NCBI GenBank assembly: GCA_018389105.1 | Contig: JACATO010000307.1 | Location: forward strand, 645,001-709,000 | DNA length: 64,000 nt | Direction: 5' to 3' | DNA from: Nautilus pompilius | Lineage: Eukaryota; Mollusca; Cephalopoda; Nautilida; Nautilidae | Part shown: piece after piece, positions 51,210 through 64,000 of the stretch | Layout of the letters: the number at the start of each line of letters is the position of its first letter | How positions within the stretch are numbered: position 1 is the first letter of the stretch | Notes under the pieces: model-generated | Told to the model about the DNA's origin: nothing | Seen by the model: only the letters and a program-made list of their open reading frames with translations | The model's database searches: none | Program-made: the position numbers and the translations under genes

Positions 51210-53850
51210 GCATGCAAATACAAAATTAAACATGGTTTTATCCAATTTGCTGGTATTCAAAGAAAACAAGTCTTATATTCCTATGCCATCTTAGTATATA
51301 GTTGTCTATAGGGAATCTGGAGGTATGTTTTCCTAAATAATTTGTATGTAACAGTAGACACCATGGTGCAAATAAAAAAAAAAACAATACATGAGTATTA
51401 TAATGCAAAAAGCAGCATAAGACAAAATCTACAATTTTGTTGCCAAAATCTTTTAAAATAAAATTTACGTGCAGAATGTTTTGATTATCATTCATACATT
51501 AACCAGAGGTTTTACTAATGTTATTTGAATCTGTTTTAAAGGTGTGAACAGACCTGCCACATTTTTATCCAAGCAACCACAGGCTGTTAAACTTTTTTTA
51601 CATTCCAGCAGAAACTCTATAAATCACATACTAGAGCACTACTGAAAGTAATGGTCAGTGGCATCAGCTGACCTCGCAACCCATATAAAATAGCAGTCTG
51701 TCATGCAATAAAAAAGGCCAGTCAGGGGAGCAGGAAGATTACAACTTATATAGAGACACTTTTCCTCTTAAAAATGTCGTCATTAGACTTTAAAATTTTC
51801 CAGCTGATTAATTTAAGATAAAAATGGTCATAACTGCAGAGGCTTTCAACTTAAAACATTAACTATAAATTTCCTCCTGTTTCTGTTGAGACTAAATACT
51901 TGACATGGTTCTTTTCAATGATGGACATATAAGGAAATATATGAAAATTTCTCTCTTGTGGAAAAAAAATGTTAATTTTCAAAGATTTCTATAATATTAA
52001 TTAATATCTGCATATGCTCAGTGTAAGAAGATTTAATTTTAAAGCTAAAGATAACAGAAGATAATTACAACAACTTAATACTGAAAATGAATAAATGTTG
52101 CAAGTCTAATATTAACATCAACAACCTTCCTTGTTTATGATCAGTACTCAGAAAATAACACAAACCAGTTTTTTTATATAATAGAAAGAGAAAATTGTGG
52201 AAAATGAAATTTCACAGAAGGCTAGCTAGCTTTAGTCACAGCATTCATCACCATGGCTAAAAATTAATGAACATTGACATGCTGGCATAACCAGAAAGTT
52301 CCACTGATGTATCAGTGGCTATATATAATTTAACAATTTCTGACTAGTTTCTGATACTATTTTGTATCTTCCTTTTTCTATTTTCAAAAGTACATTACAG
52401 TTTTTACCTGCTTCAACAGACCAAAACCATCTTCCGTAATGATGAGAAACACAATAAATCTTACCATATCTATCATTTACTTGGGGCTTGACGTTTCTTT
52501 CATTCAATGCTATAAAGACAGCCAGCTAGATCAGTGTTTTGACACACACTTACAAGGCGTATTTACTTTAACAGAGCTATAAAAGCCTTTATTCATCTGG
52601 TGCTAGCAATTTCCATGCTTCATTATTGTAAGACTGTGGAAACTTAAAAAAATAGATAGATTGATTTATCAGGTTCGTGTAGTATAAATATAATGCAATA
52701 AATATTTGTAATCAGCTGCTTTAGTAAAAGAAAAAAAGAGTTCGATTTTTAAAAGCTGGACCATACTTAAAAGAATTAAAAATAAAGTGAAAATTTGTCA
52801 GTTTGAGATTTTTTTGCTGTTTTATGATATATACAGATGTGTTTAGGTTATCAAACTAATGAAATAGTTTTAAGTAATGGCAAATTATATAGATTCTAGT
52901 GGACAGATAATGAAAAAAATATCTTAGTGCTTCAATCAATTATCCTTCCGTTTGTTTTTCTAATATTAAAAAACTCATATTTTAAGAGCAGAAACTGATC
53001 AAAAATAAGTTTACCTCCAACCTGAAACAAAAATAGTCAGTTCTACTCAAAAACACGGCCATGCTGCCACCACCACCACCACCACACAACCCTAATAATA
53101 TTTACAATGCTTGTTATTAATTTATTTCCAATTAATGAACTAATTCTAAGTATGTTAATGGTATTTTGTTACAAAGCATTTTTTTTATAAAAAATCTAAA
53201 AAAAAAAAAAAAAAAAATATTTTCTGATGTAAATAACGTAAGAACTTGGAAGAAGTCAGTTATCATTTTATTCATTATATGCTACTACAGCGTAATCAGA
53301 TTCAACTGCTGAAAAGTCTCAAATGACATTTATGACACCAAGACAAGAATGTTTCTAACCTGCTAACAACTTAAAATGTCTTTTAAGCCCAGGTGACTCA
53401 GCATAACCAGCTTTGAACTTTGATGCTTTTTACTGTCAGGAGAGTTTCCCCAACTGTATATCATCAGTCAGTCCATGTTTAGCAAAACAAACAGGCATAA
53501 ATGAGTGATTTCATTTGGAAATTAAAGGCATGTAGTAGTATTTGTCTACTTTCACAATTTTTTTTTCTCCTAAGCTAACTTACATTAGTCTGCATGCCAG
53601 TATCCTGAAATACATGATATGAATTTATTCTTGCCTTAATACAATTTCATCATTTGGGCTGGGCAGAATCTGTTTTGAATCTCCACACAACACAAGAATC
53701 GCAATAATTAAAAGTTTTTTTTTTATTATTTTTACAGACAAAAGTCAGGGATCACGAAGCTGGCCAGTATCATGGTTATTTTTATGCAACATTTAATCCT
53801 CTGATTATTGTTGACATATGTATGCCTTATTTTCTGTGGTATAACCTATA
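51210..53850. other. AT-rich non-coding DNA
   Basis: A (CAC)n run lies at about 53067-53086 and poly-A runs near 53200. Nothing else is recognised. Confidence 0.45.
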
Positions 53851-53851
53851 C

Positions 53852-54122
53852 CAGTGGACTGAACATACAACCTCCTCCTCCCAGCCACATAACACCACCC
53901 CGAGAAAAAGTTATTCCATGGCCTATAATGAATAAAAAATTGTGTTATTCATCCTGTTTGTTTTTTTTTTCCACAAAATAAGCCGAGGAAGCATTCCGGC
54001 AAACCTCCAGACAAGGTGCAGCATGCCTGCAATTTGCACTGATAGTCCTGAAAGTTTGGGGCTCAAAAGAATTTGTCAGCGTGTTAATGAGATCACACAG
54101 AGAAAAAGATTAGGAGCCACTG
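53852..54122. mobile_element. hAT-type MITE candidate
   Basis: The left end begins CAGTGGACTGAAC and the reverse complement of the right end begins CAGTGGCTCCTAATCTTTTT. CAGTGG termini followed by a TTTTT-ending subterminal stretch are typical of hAT elements and their short derivatives. The interior includes CACCCCGAGAAAAAG and poly-T, also common in such MITEs. The flanking 8 bases do not form a clear duplication, so the insertion is old or the call is wrong. Confidence 0.5.
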
Positions 54123-54124
54123 CT

Positions 54125-55095
54125 TTAAGCTAAAGAAAGCATACCTTCACTTCTCATACGTAAGCACTACTCCCAATCAATCTAGTGTTTGTGCAAAGGC
54201 GGGTTATAAGCAGAAGTGTGAACCCTAAATTCATAAGCTTCAGAATGATACAATTGAACTCTGTGTTGTACACATCTTTATTTCCATTTCAAAAAAAATT
54301 GTTAATACTGTCTTTATTGCTTTATCCTTCAGCTTCCTCAAAATAAGCATACCAGGAAAGTTGCATACATTCATATTGTAAGTATATACATATATATATA
54401 TAATTACACCAACACAGTATATGCGACTATTTTTAATGTTGAGCACATCTAAACTATCCAGTGATCTAAGAGATAAAAGGGGCCAGCCACAGAATTTTTC
54501 AATCTAGCTATCTAGCAGCAAGAAAAGCATCTCATCAAGTATATTTACAAATGTTTGCAATACCAAATTTACTTTAAAAAAAAAATAAAGAGGAGAATCT
54601 ACAGCTGAAACCATCTGGGAATTAGCAAATCACAAAAACTGATAATCTCATGCACAAATCTGTTTTATTGTTCTAAATTTCCAAAGTACATTAAAAAAAA
54701 AAAAAATCTTTCAAAAATTGTCAGCTAATTTCCAGGGAGTCAATAGAGGCTGCAGCAATTTAAAAACTCAAGCAACAAAAACATGTCTGAGATGGGAATC
54801 TGTTTTAAGAGTTAGTATTTCCCAGACTAAGGTTCTCACAATTTTTCCCAAAACTTCACTTGAAAAAAAAAAATTATATATGTACCCACCACATTTTGTC
54901 CTATTTAAATTTATACAGTTATATTTCTATTATTTAACTATATTATTACATCAGCATTTAATTTTTAAAAAAAACTATGGGCTAGAACATTTTTAAAGTT
55001 TTAAAGAGAATTTTAAATTTTAAACACACGAATTAGCAAAATATTGGCCAGAATACCAAATGGTTTTAGTCCAGCATAGCGCTGTGTAATTATTT
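54125..55095. other. AT-rich non-coding DNA
   Basis: No feature supported beyond A/T runs. Confidence 0.45.
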
Positions 55096-55109
55096 TATAT
55101 CATTGTAAT

Positions 55110-55880
55110 GTGGTGAATGTGTAGCAAATACTATGGCTCTGTGTTGCAGATTGCAGCCTGACTTCGTGTTTCAGAAGGAGCTGTATGCAAGACTTTGAGG
55201 AGGATATATACAACTGGTACTGTTGACAATAGATGCAGTCAAGGAAAAAAAGCACAAACTGTCCAAAAGTGCTGTTAAATACCTCAGGATATGTTCTAAG
55301 TGATAGATGACAAGCCAGTAGAGATCCTATAAATGAGTTAGCTGCAAGCAAGAGTGCTAATCTTTCTTCAAGAACAGTGAGATACGTACTGGTGTGAGGT
55401 GACCTCAGTGGATATGCAGCCACCTGCTGAGAAAAGGCAACCATACAGCAAGGCTGAAGTGGGCAGCAGAAATGAAACAGTGGGGTGACCAAACATGGAA
55501 GGTGACTTTTACAGATGATTCCAGTGTGAACTATTTGGCAATAATCAACGGCAATTTCTTTGAAGATAGACTGGGAAACAGTATATTAATTAGTGTGCAA
55601 CAGCTACAGTGAAGAATAGGAATGGATCAATACAAGTGTGAGGCTAGATATCAGAGGTTTGCACAAAATCAAGGTATACTGACTGTCAACAGGTACAGAC
55701 AGGTCCTCAACCGTCATACCATTCCTACAGAAAGGCAACTCATTGGGTGAGGATTCATCAGCCAACATACCAATTACCCAAGCATACAGTCAATGTGGTG
55801 AAAAAGTCTAGAACATAGAGAGGCAAAGATACCCAGGCCTACACAGTCTTGGTATGAACATCATTTGGGTTACTTGACTA
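55110..55880 (+). pseudogene. Tc1-like transposase relic
   Basis: + strand frames read ELAASKSANLSSRTVRYVL, which looks like the second helix-turn-helix of Tc1 transposases. GDLSGYAA follows and then, from about 55445, AKLRWAAEMKQWGD, WKVTFTDDSSVNY (first catalytic Asp), NGNFFEDRLG and NRYRQVLNRHTIP. The second Asp motif is decayed (a G.GFI.QHTNYP segment lies where F.QDNAP.H is expected), and only a weak trace follows. Several stops are present. A 130-codon ORF on the minus strand over 55100-55492 is a shadow. No terminal inverted repeats were identified. Confidence 0.65.
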
Positions 55881-55884
55881 CTGA

Positions 55885-56440
55885 GAAAGTGAAAAAAAAA
55901 AAACAACAAACATCTTGCATAAATTGTGTAAAGTGCTACACAATATTTGGAAAAACATTCCAGTTATGCAATGATATCTGTATGGGAGCATGAAAACAAC
56001 GTGTTAAGTTCTATGTAAAACAAAGAATTCACATACCAAATGCACATTCATTTTGTTTTTGTATATTTCTGTAATACTGCATTGTGTATGTATTATGTGT
56101 CTCTTAGTTGCAACTACTCATTATTTGTGTATATCCTGTGTTTTTCTCTGCTATGAGTTAGGAAAAGGAACATGCACAAAAGAAAGAGAAAATTCATGAA
56201 AAAAATAAACCGAAACACAAGATTCAAATATTACACGGATATGGCCAATATCTTGACATAATTTAAAGGTGGTTTGTGTGTTAAAGTGTGTGTATAACTA
56301 TAAATATCATTTGTTTTTTTCCCTCTATGAATAACTTCTAACTGAATTGTTTCAAAACTAAAAAAAAGCACATGGTGTGGTTTGTTTGTATGCTTTCAGT
56401 GTTTACTAAATTGTATATAAATGCCAAAACAAGATCAAGA
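55885..56440. other. AT-rich non-coding DNA
   Basis: No feature supported. Confidence 0.45.
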
Positions 56441-56442
56441 AG

Positions 56443-56725
56443 TGATGGTGTGGCAATCCTGTGGTAGAATACTATGCTACAAAAGTAAGGTTCAATTCCC
56501 AATGGACTGGCACAACCTTGGGGATATCTGCCTGGCAAGGTTTCTTCTCACTTTTCTTCATCAGCTAGCCATCTCCCACACCTAAAAATAAGTGTTCTGG
56601 TAAAGATTTCCCTGCCAAAGTCAGAAATGCTGAGCCCCACATGGTGCAGAATTGGCAGCAGTGGCACTATGCACCCTCACCAGTCATATGTATCTTGTAG
56701 GCATCAATGTATGAAGGAAAATATC
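56443..56725 (+). repeat. tRNA-derived SINE, copy 3
   Basis: It has a head with TGGTGTGGCAATCCTGTGGT (A-box region) and a good B-box, GGTTCAATTCCC, at 56489-56500. The body has CTGGCAAGGTTTCTTCT, CATCAGCTAGCCATCTCCC, GTGTTCTGGTAAAGATTTCC and GGCACTATGCACCCTCACCAG. This is the best-preserved B-box of the four copies. Confidence 0.85.
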
Positions 56726-56729
56726 ATAA

Positions 56730-58970
56730 CAATGGATAAAAAGACACCAGCCTTTTAATTCTTAGACTTCCTATCTATAAAGATCATTATTAGTTACACA
56801 AGCAATGTTAACTTGTGTAACAAACATCATTCATCTAATAAGGACATTTTTGTTCAGTCAGCTGTAGCCTTTACAAACAAGTTATTCTGCAGTTCAGTTT
56901 GTCTCAAGCTTTTACATAATTAATCAGTTCATTTGATCAACTACAGTCATAAGTTTCATTTGAACATTTCATCAATGACTGATACTAAATAGGCATCCAA
57001 GAAATTACAGGTAGATTTAATGTTTCCTATAAATAAAAAAATCAGTCAGTGATATGTGCACTTTTTCTCTTTTCTTTTGCATGAATGTGCCAATCTTCAC
57101 GTTTCTTTCAAATGGGTTCTCATATTATTTGGAATAGCTTCATGTACTATTGATTTTTGCCTGGTACTTGTAGAAATTCAAACAAGTGCTTTCCCGGGTC
57201 AAACATTTCAAGAATACAGTAGACATGTAAATGTAATGAAAATTATTTTATTAGGGTTAATCAAAATCCCACATAAATTCATTCCATGGATTTTTAAAAT
57301 ATATTTAATGTTTGTGTGAATAAAGTAATTTTACAGATAGACACATTCTTTAATCTATTTCTGCAAATAATAAAAAATTTGGACTAAAAACTTGAATTTT
57401 TTTGTTAAAAGACGGATGAATAAATTTAAGAAATCCAACTAATAGTGCCAAGAGATCATTGCAAAATTGACCACTGTCATCAAAAGTAAATAATTTTTTA
57501 ATCCACCAAATTTACATGAAACTAACATTGTCAGGTACACCTTCACAACAAAATAAAATAAAGATCATGCATCATTGTCATGTTTTAGCTTGTCTTTATG
57601 TACAAAACATAATCCTATAGGCATGTTAGTCCAAATTTAAACTGCTTCAACACATGTCTTACATTATGCCTGCCTGGAAGAAACACATCTCACTTAGCTC
57701 AAGTCTGGACATGATAATATTTTCTTTGCCAACATGGTAACTGATACTGTAAGACAAATACTAATTACACAGCAAATGACCAAACAAATTTCCATCATTT
57801 TATAAATGTTAACATAAACCAAAACAATTAATTATCTGCTTACATCAGAGATCCACAAAACCACACCTAGCTACAAAAGTTGTCAGCTTTCATTTTCAGT
57901 ACTGTAAATGCTATTAGCAGAACACAGTGGAATAATTCAGTATAAGAACATAATTGATAACTTTTTATACTTCTCTCTAAGACCAAAAAAAAAAGCCACA
58001 GAACTATACATTTGTGAGTCTTCTACCATTAAAAAATTAAAAATTGGTGATAAACAATGACTTTAACTGAATCTTAATTATTGCTGCCTAAAAATAATTT
58101 TAAAAAACAACAAAGGAATAAAAAAAAGAAATTTACTTTCTAAAGAGAAATTCAGAGTATAGCATTCAGTTAGTTTCATTTAGTAAAAGACTTAATACAA
58201 ATTTTTAATGTAGCTATGCATTCTGACTTCATTCAGAATTTTAGTGAAAATTGCATCCACTTTGAACTGATTTTAGTTGCAAATAATTATTTATAAAACA
58301 TGTTTAAATAAGCAGAGATCTTCTCTTCAGCTATATATGAATCTGTTATGTGTACACAGCTTACAAACATAATGCAAATATAAACACCATATCATATCAA
58401 AGACATTCTATGCTAAACATTTGCTGCTTTACTTTTTTAGATTAACAATAAACTAATCCTTAGTCCAAATTATTTCATTTGACATTTTTCTCAACAACTA
58501 AAGCAATAGTTAGACAAATATATAACCAGGAGAAAAGCTGCTATATTCATAATGCACACAATTTAGGACATTGCTACCATCTCAGAATCCTTATTTGTTA
58601 ATAGAAAAAGGTAAATTATTTTTCATTTAAGTGCTAAGATCAAAGATGTGCAAACTAAGGTATTAAGAACTTAAACATAACATTATTTACACATTTAAAA
58701 AAAAGAAAGAAAGACAGGACTACAATTTTTATTTTATTAAGTAATTACAGGACAGGATTATAAACATTTATTACAGCAAAGTAATAGAGAATAATATATT
58801 AGATTTAAGATGTAAAAGGCATAAGTTTCATGATACAACAAAATACAAAGTATGGTGACTTGTCATGGTGCAAGAAAGAAGATAGGTATTTATTATTATT
58901 AAGTTTTGTTATTGTTTTTGTATGTTCCAAAAACTTTCTAGAAATGTTTTTTTTTTTTTGTTGTTGTTTG
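56730..58970. other. AT-rich non-coding DNA
   Basis: No feature supported. Confidence 0.45.
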
Positions 58971-58974
58971 TTTA

Positions 58975-59275
58975 CTGTTTCTACAAAGGAGAATATCTGG
59001 GCAAGAGAGCATAGTGCTACAGTTATACACAAGAGAACGCTAGCTGGCACCAAAGGACCCAGCATCGCCAAATCCCTACTAGAACTTTTCATTTTTCAGT
59101 GTAGGAGGAAACTGGAGTGCATGGAAGAAACCCACATAACTAGCTGGTGAAGAACAAGAATACCAAGGAGCTACACCAAGCCAACCTTCGACCAGAAATT
59201 GAGCTTGGATCTTCAACCTTGGCAATCCAGTAGTCTTAGGTAATTAATGATCTATGCATTATACCATTAATTCAA
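58975..59275 (-). repeat. tRNA-derived SINE, copy 4
   Basis: Reverse complement of the family. The head has ATTGCCAAGGTTGAAGATCC (eroded B-box), then GGTTGGCTTGGTGTAGCTCC, CACCAGCTAGTTATGTGGGT, TTTCCTCC, AAAGTTCTAGTAGGGATTTGG and GTAGCACTATGCTCTCTTGC. The short ORFs over this segment are by-products of the repeat. Confidence 0.8.
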
Positions 59276-59744
59276 GTTAGTCAGTGAAAATGACCATTTA
59301 CTAAAAGGAGAGATGCGGTCAGTAAACAGATAGGCAACTGAAGCACATTTTATTTATTTACTTACCATTTGCAATGCATCAATAAACGTGAAAATTAATT
59401 AAGCTCCACACCAGTCTCAGCAATTGTTTAAAAATAGATTGTCATTTCCAATAATCAAAAATATAATGGTGTGAGACTTACACTGGCACCATAAGTTATC
59501 AAAGCCAGATAAACTTAGATAATTTTGCTTGTATTTTGCTTTCACAAGGAGAGCTTTAAAGAAAAAGATTCTAAAAGCCAGCAATACTTGCCAGAAAAGA
59601 GAGAGAGAGAGATACAAAAAATACCTAACCATCTGAAGTCAAAGGTACTATTCTCATGAAAGTCATCCATATGACCAAACTAATGCAGACCATGTTCCTG
59701 GAGTGAACCGAACATGGAAAAAATAGTGATTACATAGCAACCTG

Positions 59745-59935
59745 TAGCCAGTCTGGGTATGTTCAGATAAATGTTTCACTATATAGTAAAGATTGTAAGA
59801 GTAATTTCCCATAAAGTAGGAGCTACAAGTTTGATCAATGCCAGTCTCTAGCTAATTCAGTTGTAAATGAGTACCTGGTACAAATGCTAGGTTGGGTGCC
59901 ACATCATCCATTTTGGGTGCTTTGATCATGAAAAC
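59745..59935 (+). repeat. Second SINE-like sequence (low certainty)
   Basis: A run of tRNA-head-like signals (AGTAGGAGCTACAAGTTTGAT, resembling A-box to B-box spacing poorly) is followed by AAATGAGTACCTGGTACAAA and GCTAGGTTGGGTGCC. The phrase AAATGAGTACCTGG is common after the tRNA head of some animal SINEs. It is different from the four-copy family above. There is only one copy in the window. Confidence 0.35.
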
Positions 59936-59939
59936 TTGT

Positions 59940-62900
59940 TCTTTTTTTTTTTTTAAACAACATCTGTATATACTTACGGTGCAGGAAAAAATGTAACTGA
60001 TATTACAGTGTACAAAGTAAAATAATAATAAAATTGCAATAACAGACAAATTCTAATCTTATATTATATACACAATACTTATTTGTACATCATGTATCAT
60101 AAATGGAAATGGTAACCAGCATTAAAATTGTAATTAAAAGACACCAAGATTTAGGGAAAGAATTTAACAAAGCTAATTGTTGATAACTATATTAACAAAA
60201 CATTCTCAAAATATCTAGAACTTGTAGGTAATAGTCAATTATTTTTCATATGTCAAGTACTTTTACTTAAAATTTCAACTTTATAAAAGCTGCATTCATT
60301 ATGATTTAATAGCTAAATATAATTTTAATCTTGACTTCTTTTTGTTTATCTGCTGTTTCAGATACTCAGCATATTTTTAATTTGTTGTTGTAATGTCTCG
60401 TTATTGATAAAATTCCGACTTCCATAAATTATGCAATTCTGTAGAGCAAGAATACTAAGAAAACCACACATGCACGTGTGCGCACACACACACAAGAAAT
60501 TAAAAACAATATTTTTAATGAGAACTTTGACAGATAGGAGTAAAATTAGTAATCAATGAAATATCTGGCTAGCCTTTTTTTTTGTTGACAGATCTATCAT
60601 AAAACTTACATTATCAAACAAAATATTATTTATGTATGTCCATGTCATAACATGGAAAGAGAAAAATGTAATGTTACTGTATAGACTTGCAGGTAGAATA
60701 TAGAGCAAAAAAGGTGCCATAATCAGCATATAATCAATGCTAACTATGCCATACATATTATGCTCAGAAAGTGCCATTATATTATAACAGGAAAAAAAGT
60801 TAAGACTAAAAGCTATTTAGAAAGCTTTACAATCTAGCTCGAAAGAAGTAGAAAGTATATGAATGGCCTTCTAGAGTGAGTATTATCTCTAAATGCAGAA
60901 TAATACTTTTTTTTAAATGTTAGAAAAAAACGAAAAGCCAGGAAAACTAAGTATAAAATTAGTCCATTAGTAAATGGAAAGCTAATGCAGCAGTACATAT
61001 GTCATATAATGCAGAGTGGTGTGTGAAAATAAGCTCAATCTTTCTGCAAGACCAAAATATACAGGTAAGCTACTGCCAGCCAATTCTTTCTTCATTTCAC
61101 AACAGCAAGACTCAACATATTATTGAGAGAGCAACACCATTTCATCAGTGTTTCAAACTTCTAAAATCAAGGACACTTCTTTTCAAAAATGAGATCTATC
61201 TATCTATAGGATTAGTTTGATTCTGAATAATTTAATAAACCAAAGTATATCCAAAAATTGCACAGGGAACTTGACATTTCTGAAAAACCTATGACAAATT
61301 TGCTATCTTTTGCTAAAACAAAGATCATTTTGTTGAAACAATCTGCAGTAACAGTGTTTTTTTTTTGCTCATTTAATATGATAACCGATATCAGTATGGA
61401 TGAATTCTTCGGAATAGGGATCAAGGGGACAGAACTCTAGGTATTTCTATTGTTGATATATTTTAAAAGTTGAAAATATGAAATCATTAAATGGCACAAA
61501 GAACATACATGAAACTATCATCAACTGTATATGTAAATTTCTAGAACTAAAAATTTCAGCAGCTGCCTTGGTTTTTTTTGTTGTTGTTTGAACCTTTAAC
61601 ATATTCATTTTGTCCTTATCCAAAAATACACAATTCCGTTTTTTTTAATTGTCTCAGTTAGGTACTCAGTTATCTAAAAAGAAAAATCTTGCAAAATGCA
61701 AAACAGATACCATTTTAAAAAAATTAAAACAAAAAAAAAAAAAAAAATTTTTCTAGTGGGGAAAATTAAGAGTGTGTAATATCTAAAGGACAAGCAAATA
61801 GTTGGTACAATGAATACTTTAGCAATCTTACAAAATTGTTCTTTAAATACCAATGTACTAATGACTGCTTATCTATTTATTGTTAGTTTATTAATGTTTT
61901 TGATTGCTTTTTCAAACTTTAAAATTTATCACAACTTTTAACTGGCTAATTAATGTACACTTCATGTGTCCAAAAGTCAACAGGCAATAAACAAACACTA
62001 CAGAGATACATTTATGATAGTGACTGCAAAAATATTTTACATCAAAACATGGTATGCATGCAATATTTAGATAACTGACCACAAATTTGTGCATTTTCAC
62101 ATCCTAAAGTATCTTTGATATCATTTAAAAGAAAAATTTTTTAAAAGATTAGAGAAATTCTCTTCTGATGGATTAGTATTTCTTATTCATGCTGAAAATA
62201 ATTTTTTTTTAGTATTCTACTGTATGTCTAATGATAATTCGTTACTCAATACAAAACAGGTTAATGTGTTTCAATTGCAAGTTTTGGAGCATTTCCTTTT
62301 ATTGAAAAACAAGGTCAAGAAGAAAAAAGTAGTCAGGATTCTGGTTGTATTTCTAAGCTTATTTTATAGAGTATTTAAAAATGTGCTATGTACACCAACT
62401 TCCTGTGTCATTATGGAATAAGATAGCAATGGGTTTAGCAATCTGATGTATAAACCCTTCATGATAAATGAATTACAGAATTGTTTGTGATAAATGATAT
62501 GTATATTTTTGAAAAATGAAGATTGTTGGCCTATAGAAAATGTCATGACCCATGAAAAAGTACCTCATTTTTGCCCTTTCTTACTCTCCAAAGATTCTTC
62601 CATTATCACTAAATACATCTTTTCACTTCTTCACAGATGTTCCTTTTAATTTTTTCTCAGAACGTAGTAACATTTTTTTTTTTTTATCTATTTAATCCAA
62701 CATTATATATGACTGCACACTGAAAGGTGATCTGCTGGTTAAGAAGTTAACAATTAGTGACCAAAAGAACCAATGTAAATGTCCAGTCTTCAAAATGTGT
62801 TTTACTGCACAAATCTTCAAATTTAAAATATCAGATTTAAAATTTAGGTACAATATACTGTGCATACCCTGCATGGAATATAGCATTTTTATTAATTTGT

Positions 62901-64000
62901 TGCTTTTGGATGAGTTTAACAATGAACTCCAGAAATCAAAAAATTGTTTTCATTGCAATATTCATTATGCTGTCATATACAAACACATCAAGCATGTAAC
63001 TTATTTCATTAATTTAGAAATATATGACCAAAAAACACAAATGTTTGTATTATTTTGATAATAGTAAATTACAGCTTCTGATTTTCAAAAAAAAAAAAGT
63101 ACATAGATTAACTGAAATATTATATTTTTACAAAAATTGATAAAATCTAGTAAATCTATATAATTATCTCCCTTGTAATGAACTTTTCAAAACCAGTGAT
63201 TGGATATTAAGTTTAAACAAAATTACAATACATAAATTGTACATTTATTTAATCAGATGTAACTATGATCTAAATATTAACCACAAAACAGAGATTTGCT
63301 TCTGAACAATAGAAAAAAAAAAAAAATTTTTTTTTTTCAAAACCATAATTATAGTATTAATTTTTTTTAAATTTCTTGTTTTGACTTTTTGAAAGCTAGT
63401 ATACAGTATCACTATAAAGCAATCAGTATTTAACATGGCCACCACAGATGGGATAATAGTTTAATCTAATAACAGAAAAAAAAAACTTAAATAAAAGATC
63501 TGATCTCCATGGAAATCTAATAATAGTTCAATTGTGTTTCTGAAAATATCCTGAATAAAAGTAATTAAGCATCAACTGAAGTAAACTTATATAATACTGA
63601 CACAAGAAAAAAAAATCTTTTATGGACTATCTAGAAAATTATTTAAAGTACAAGTATCTATGAAAAAATTAAACATTCTTACATTATGGAGCTACTGCCT
63701 TTTCTGTATCACTTCATTACCTTGGAAAGGCTGAGCTTAAGCTCAAGCAAGTAGAAATTGGAGTCATGTAGTCTTTGAAAGTTGATTGCAGATTCCATAA
63801 GCAAATTAGGGTTTCTCAGTGATTTCTGAGAAGCATGACCAGATAAAAACAAAGTGACAAAAATAACATAGTGAATACAAAAGGGTGAAACAGGATTCAT
63901 TAGATTTTGAGCAAAGAAATGGTCAAAGAATAAGTTTTTAGATACAAAGCAAAATTTTAATGAATGGAATGAATGATGGCCACATTAAAACCAGAAAGTG
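59940..64000. other. AT-rich non-coding DNA
   Basis: Poly-A/T runs, a (CA)n tract near 60481-60494 and many chance ORFs of 60-87 codons; none resembles a known family and I see no convincing splice-flanked exon. Confidence 0.45.

Noticed and set aside
55100..55492. 130-codon minus-strand ORF with several Cys and Leu
   Set aside because: It lies antisense to Tc1-like transposase motifs readable on the + strand; no family resemblance of its own.
1..64000. Bacterial or viral gene cluster
   Set aside because: No dense coding, no ribosome binding sites, no viral structural or polymerase genes; introns and eukaryotic transposons throughout.

Overview
This is AT-rich animal nuclear DNA, with no bacterial-style gene packing. 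It carries spliced exons with canonical GT/AG borders, long introns, many microsatellites, and relics of several eukaryotic transposon classes: mariner, Tc1, pogo, hAT, LINE and tRNA-derived SINEs. The repeat content suggests an invertebrate. An arthropod, perhaps a chelicerate, is my guess, but the sequence alone does not prove it.

The only host gene I can support lies on the minus strand and is the 5' part of an AGAP (centaurin-gamma) gene, which encodes an Arf GTPase-activating protein with its own Ras-like GTPase domain. Two conserved exons are clear. One at 21666-21724 encodes the segment just before the GTPase domain. One at 13304-13391 encodes the P-loop of the GTPase domain. A third exon at 25219-25300 has an ATG, an upstream in-frame stop and a good donor, and its phase fits the 21724 acceptor, so it is a likely alternative first coding exon. 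A weaker micro-exon candidate sits at 39069-39101. Downstream exons of the gene must lie before position 1, so roughly the first 25 kb is AGAP intron.

The rest is a layered set of mobile-element relics. At 590-1400 is a Tc1 transposase that appears split by an inversion. At 5330-6997 is a DNA transposon of a type I cannot place, with inverted ends starting CACTGGTCAACAA, TAA duplications and a degenerate conserved ORF. A pogo-like MITE occurs at 27104-27575 with a second copy at about 50825-51207. At 29163-29293 there is a near-perfect 55-bp hairpin. A ZBED/SCAND3-like hAT transposase relic covers 30485-31895. An Hsmar1-like mariner covers 33126-34355. Four copies of one tRNA-derived SINE lie at 35.3, 36.7, 56.4 and 59.0 kb. 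A nearly complete mariner covers 40160-41492. A LINE reverse-transcriptase relic lies at about 42290-43000. Two internally deleted mariner-type elements lie at 45.6 and 48.1 kb, a hAT-type MITE at 53.9 kb and a Tc1-like transposase relic at 55.1-55.9 kb. The remaining sequence is AT-rich non-coding DNA and simple repeats. Most ORFs over 60 codons in this window are chance ORFs or shadows.
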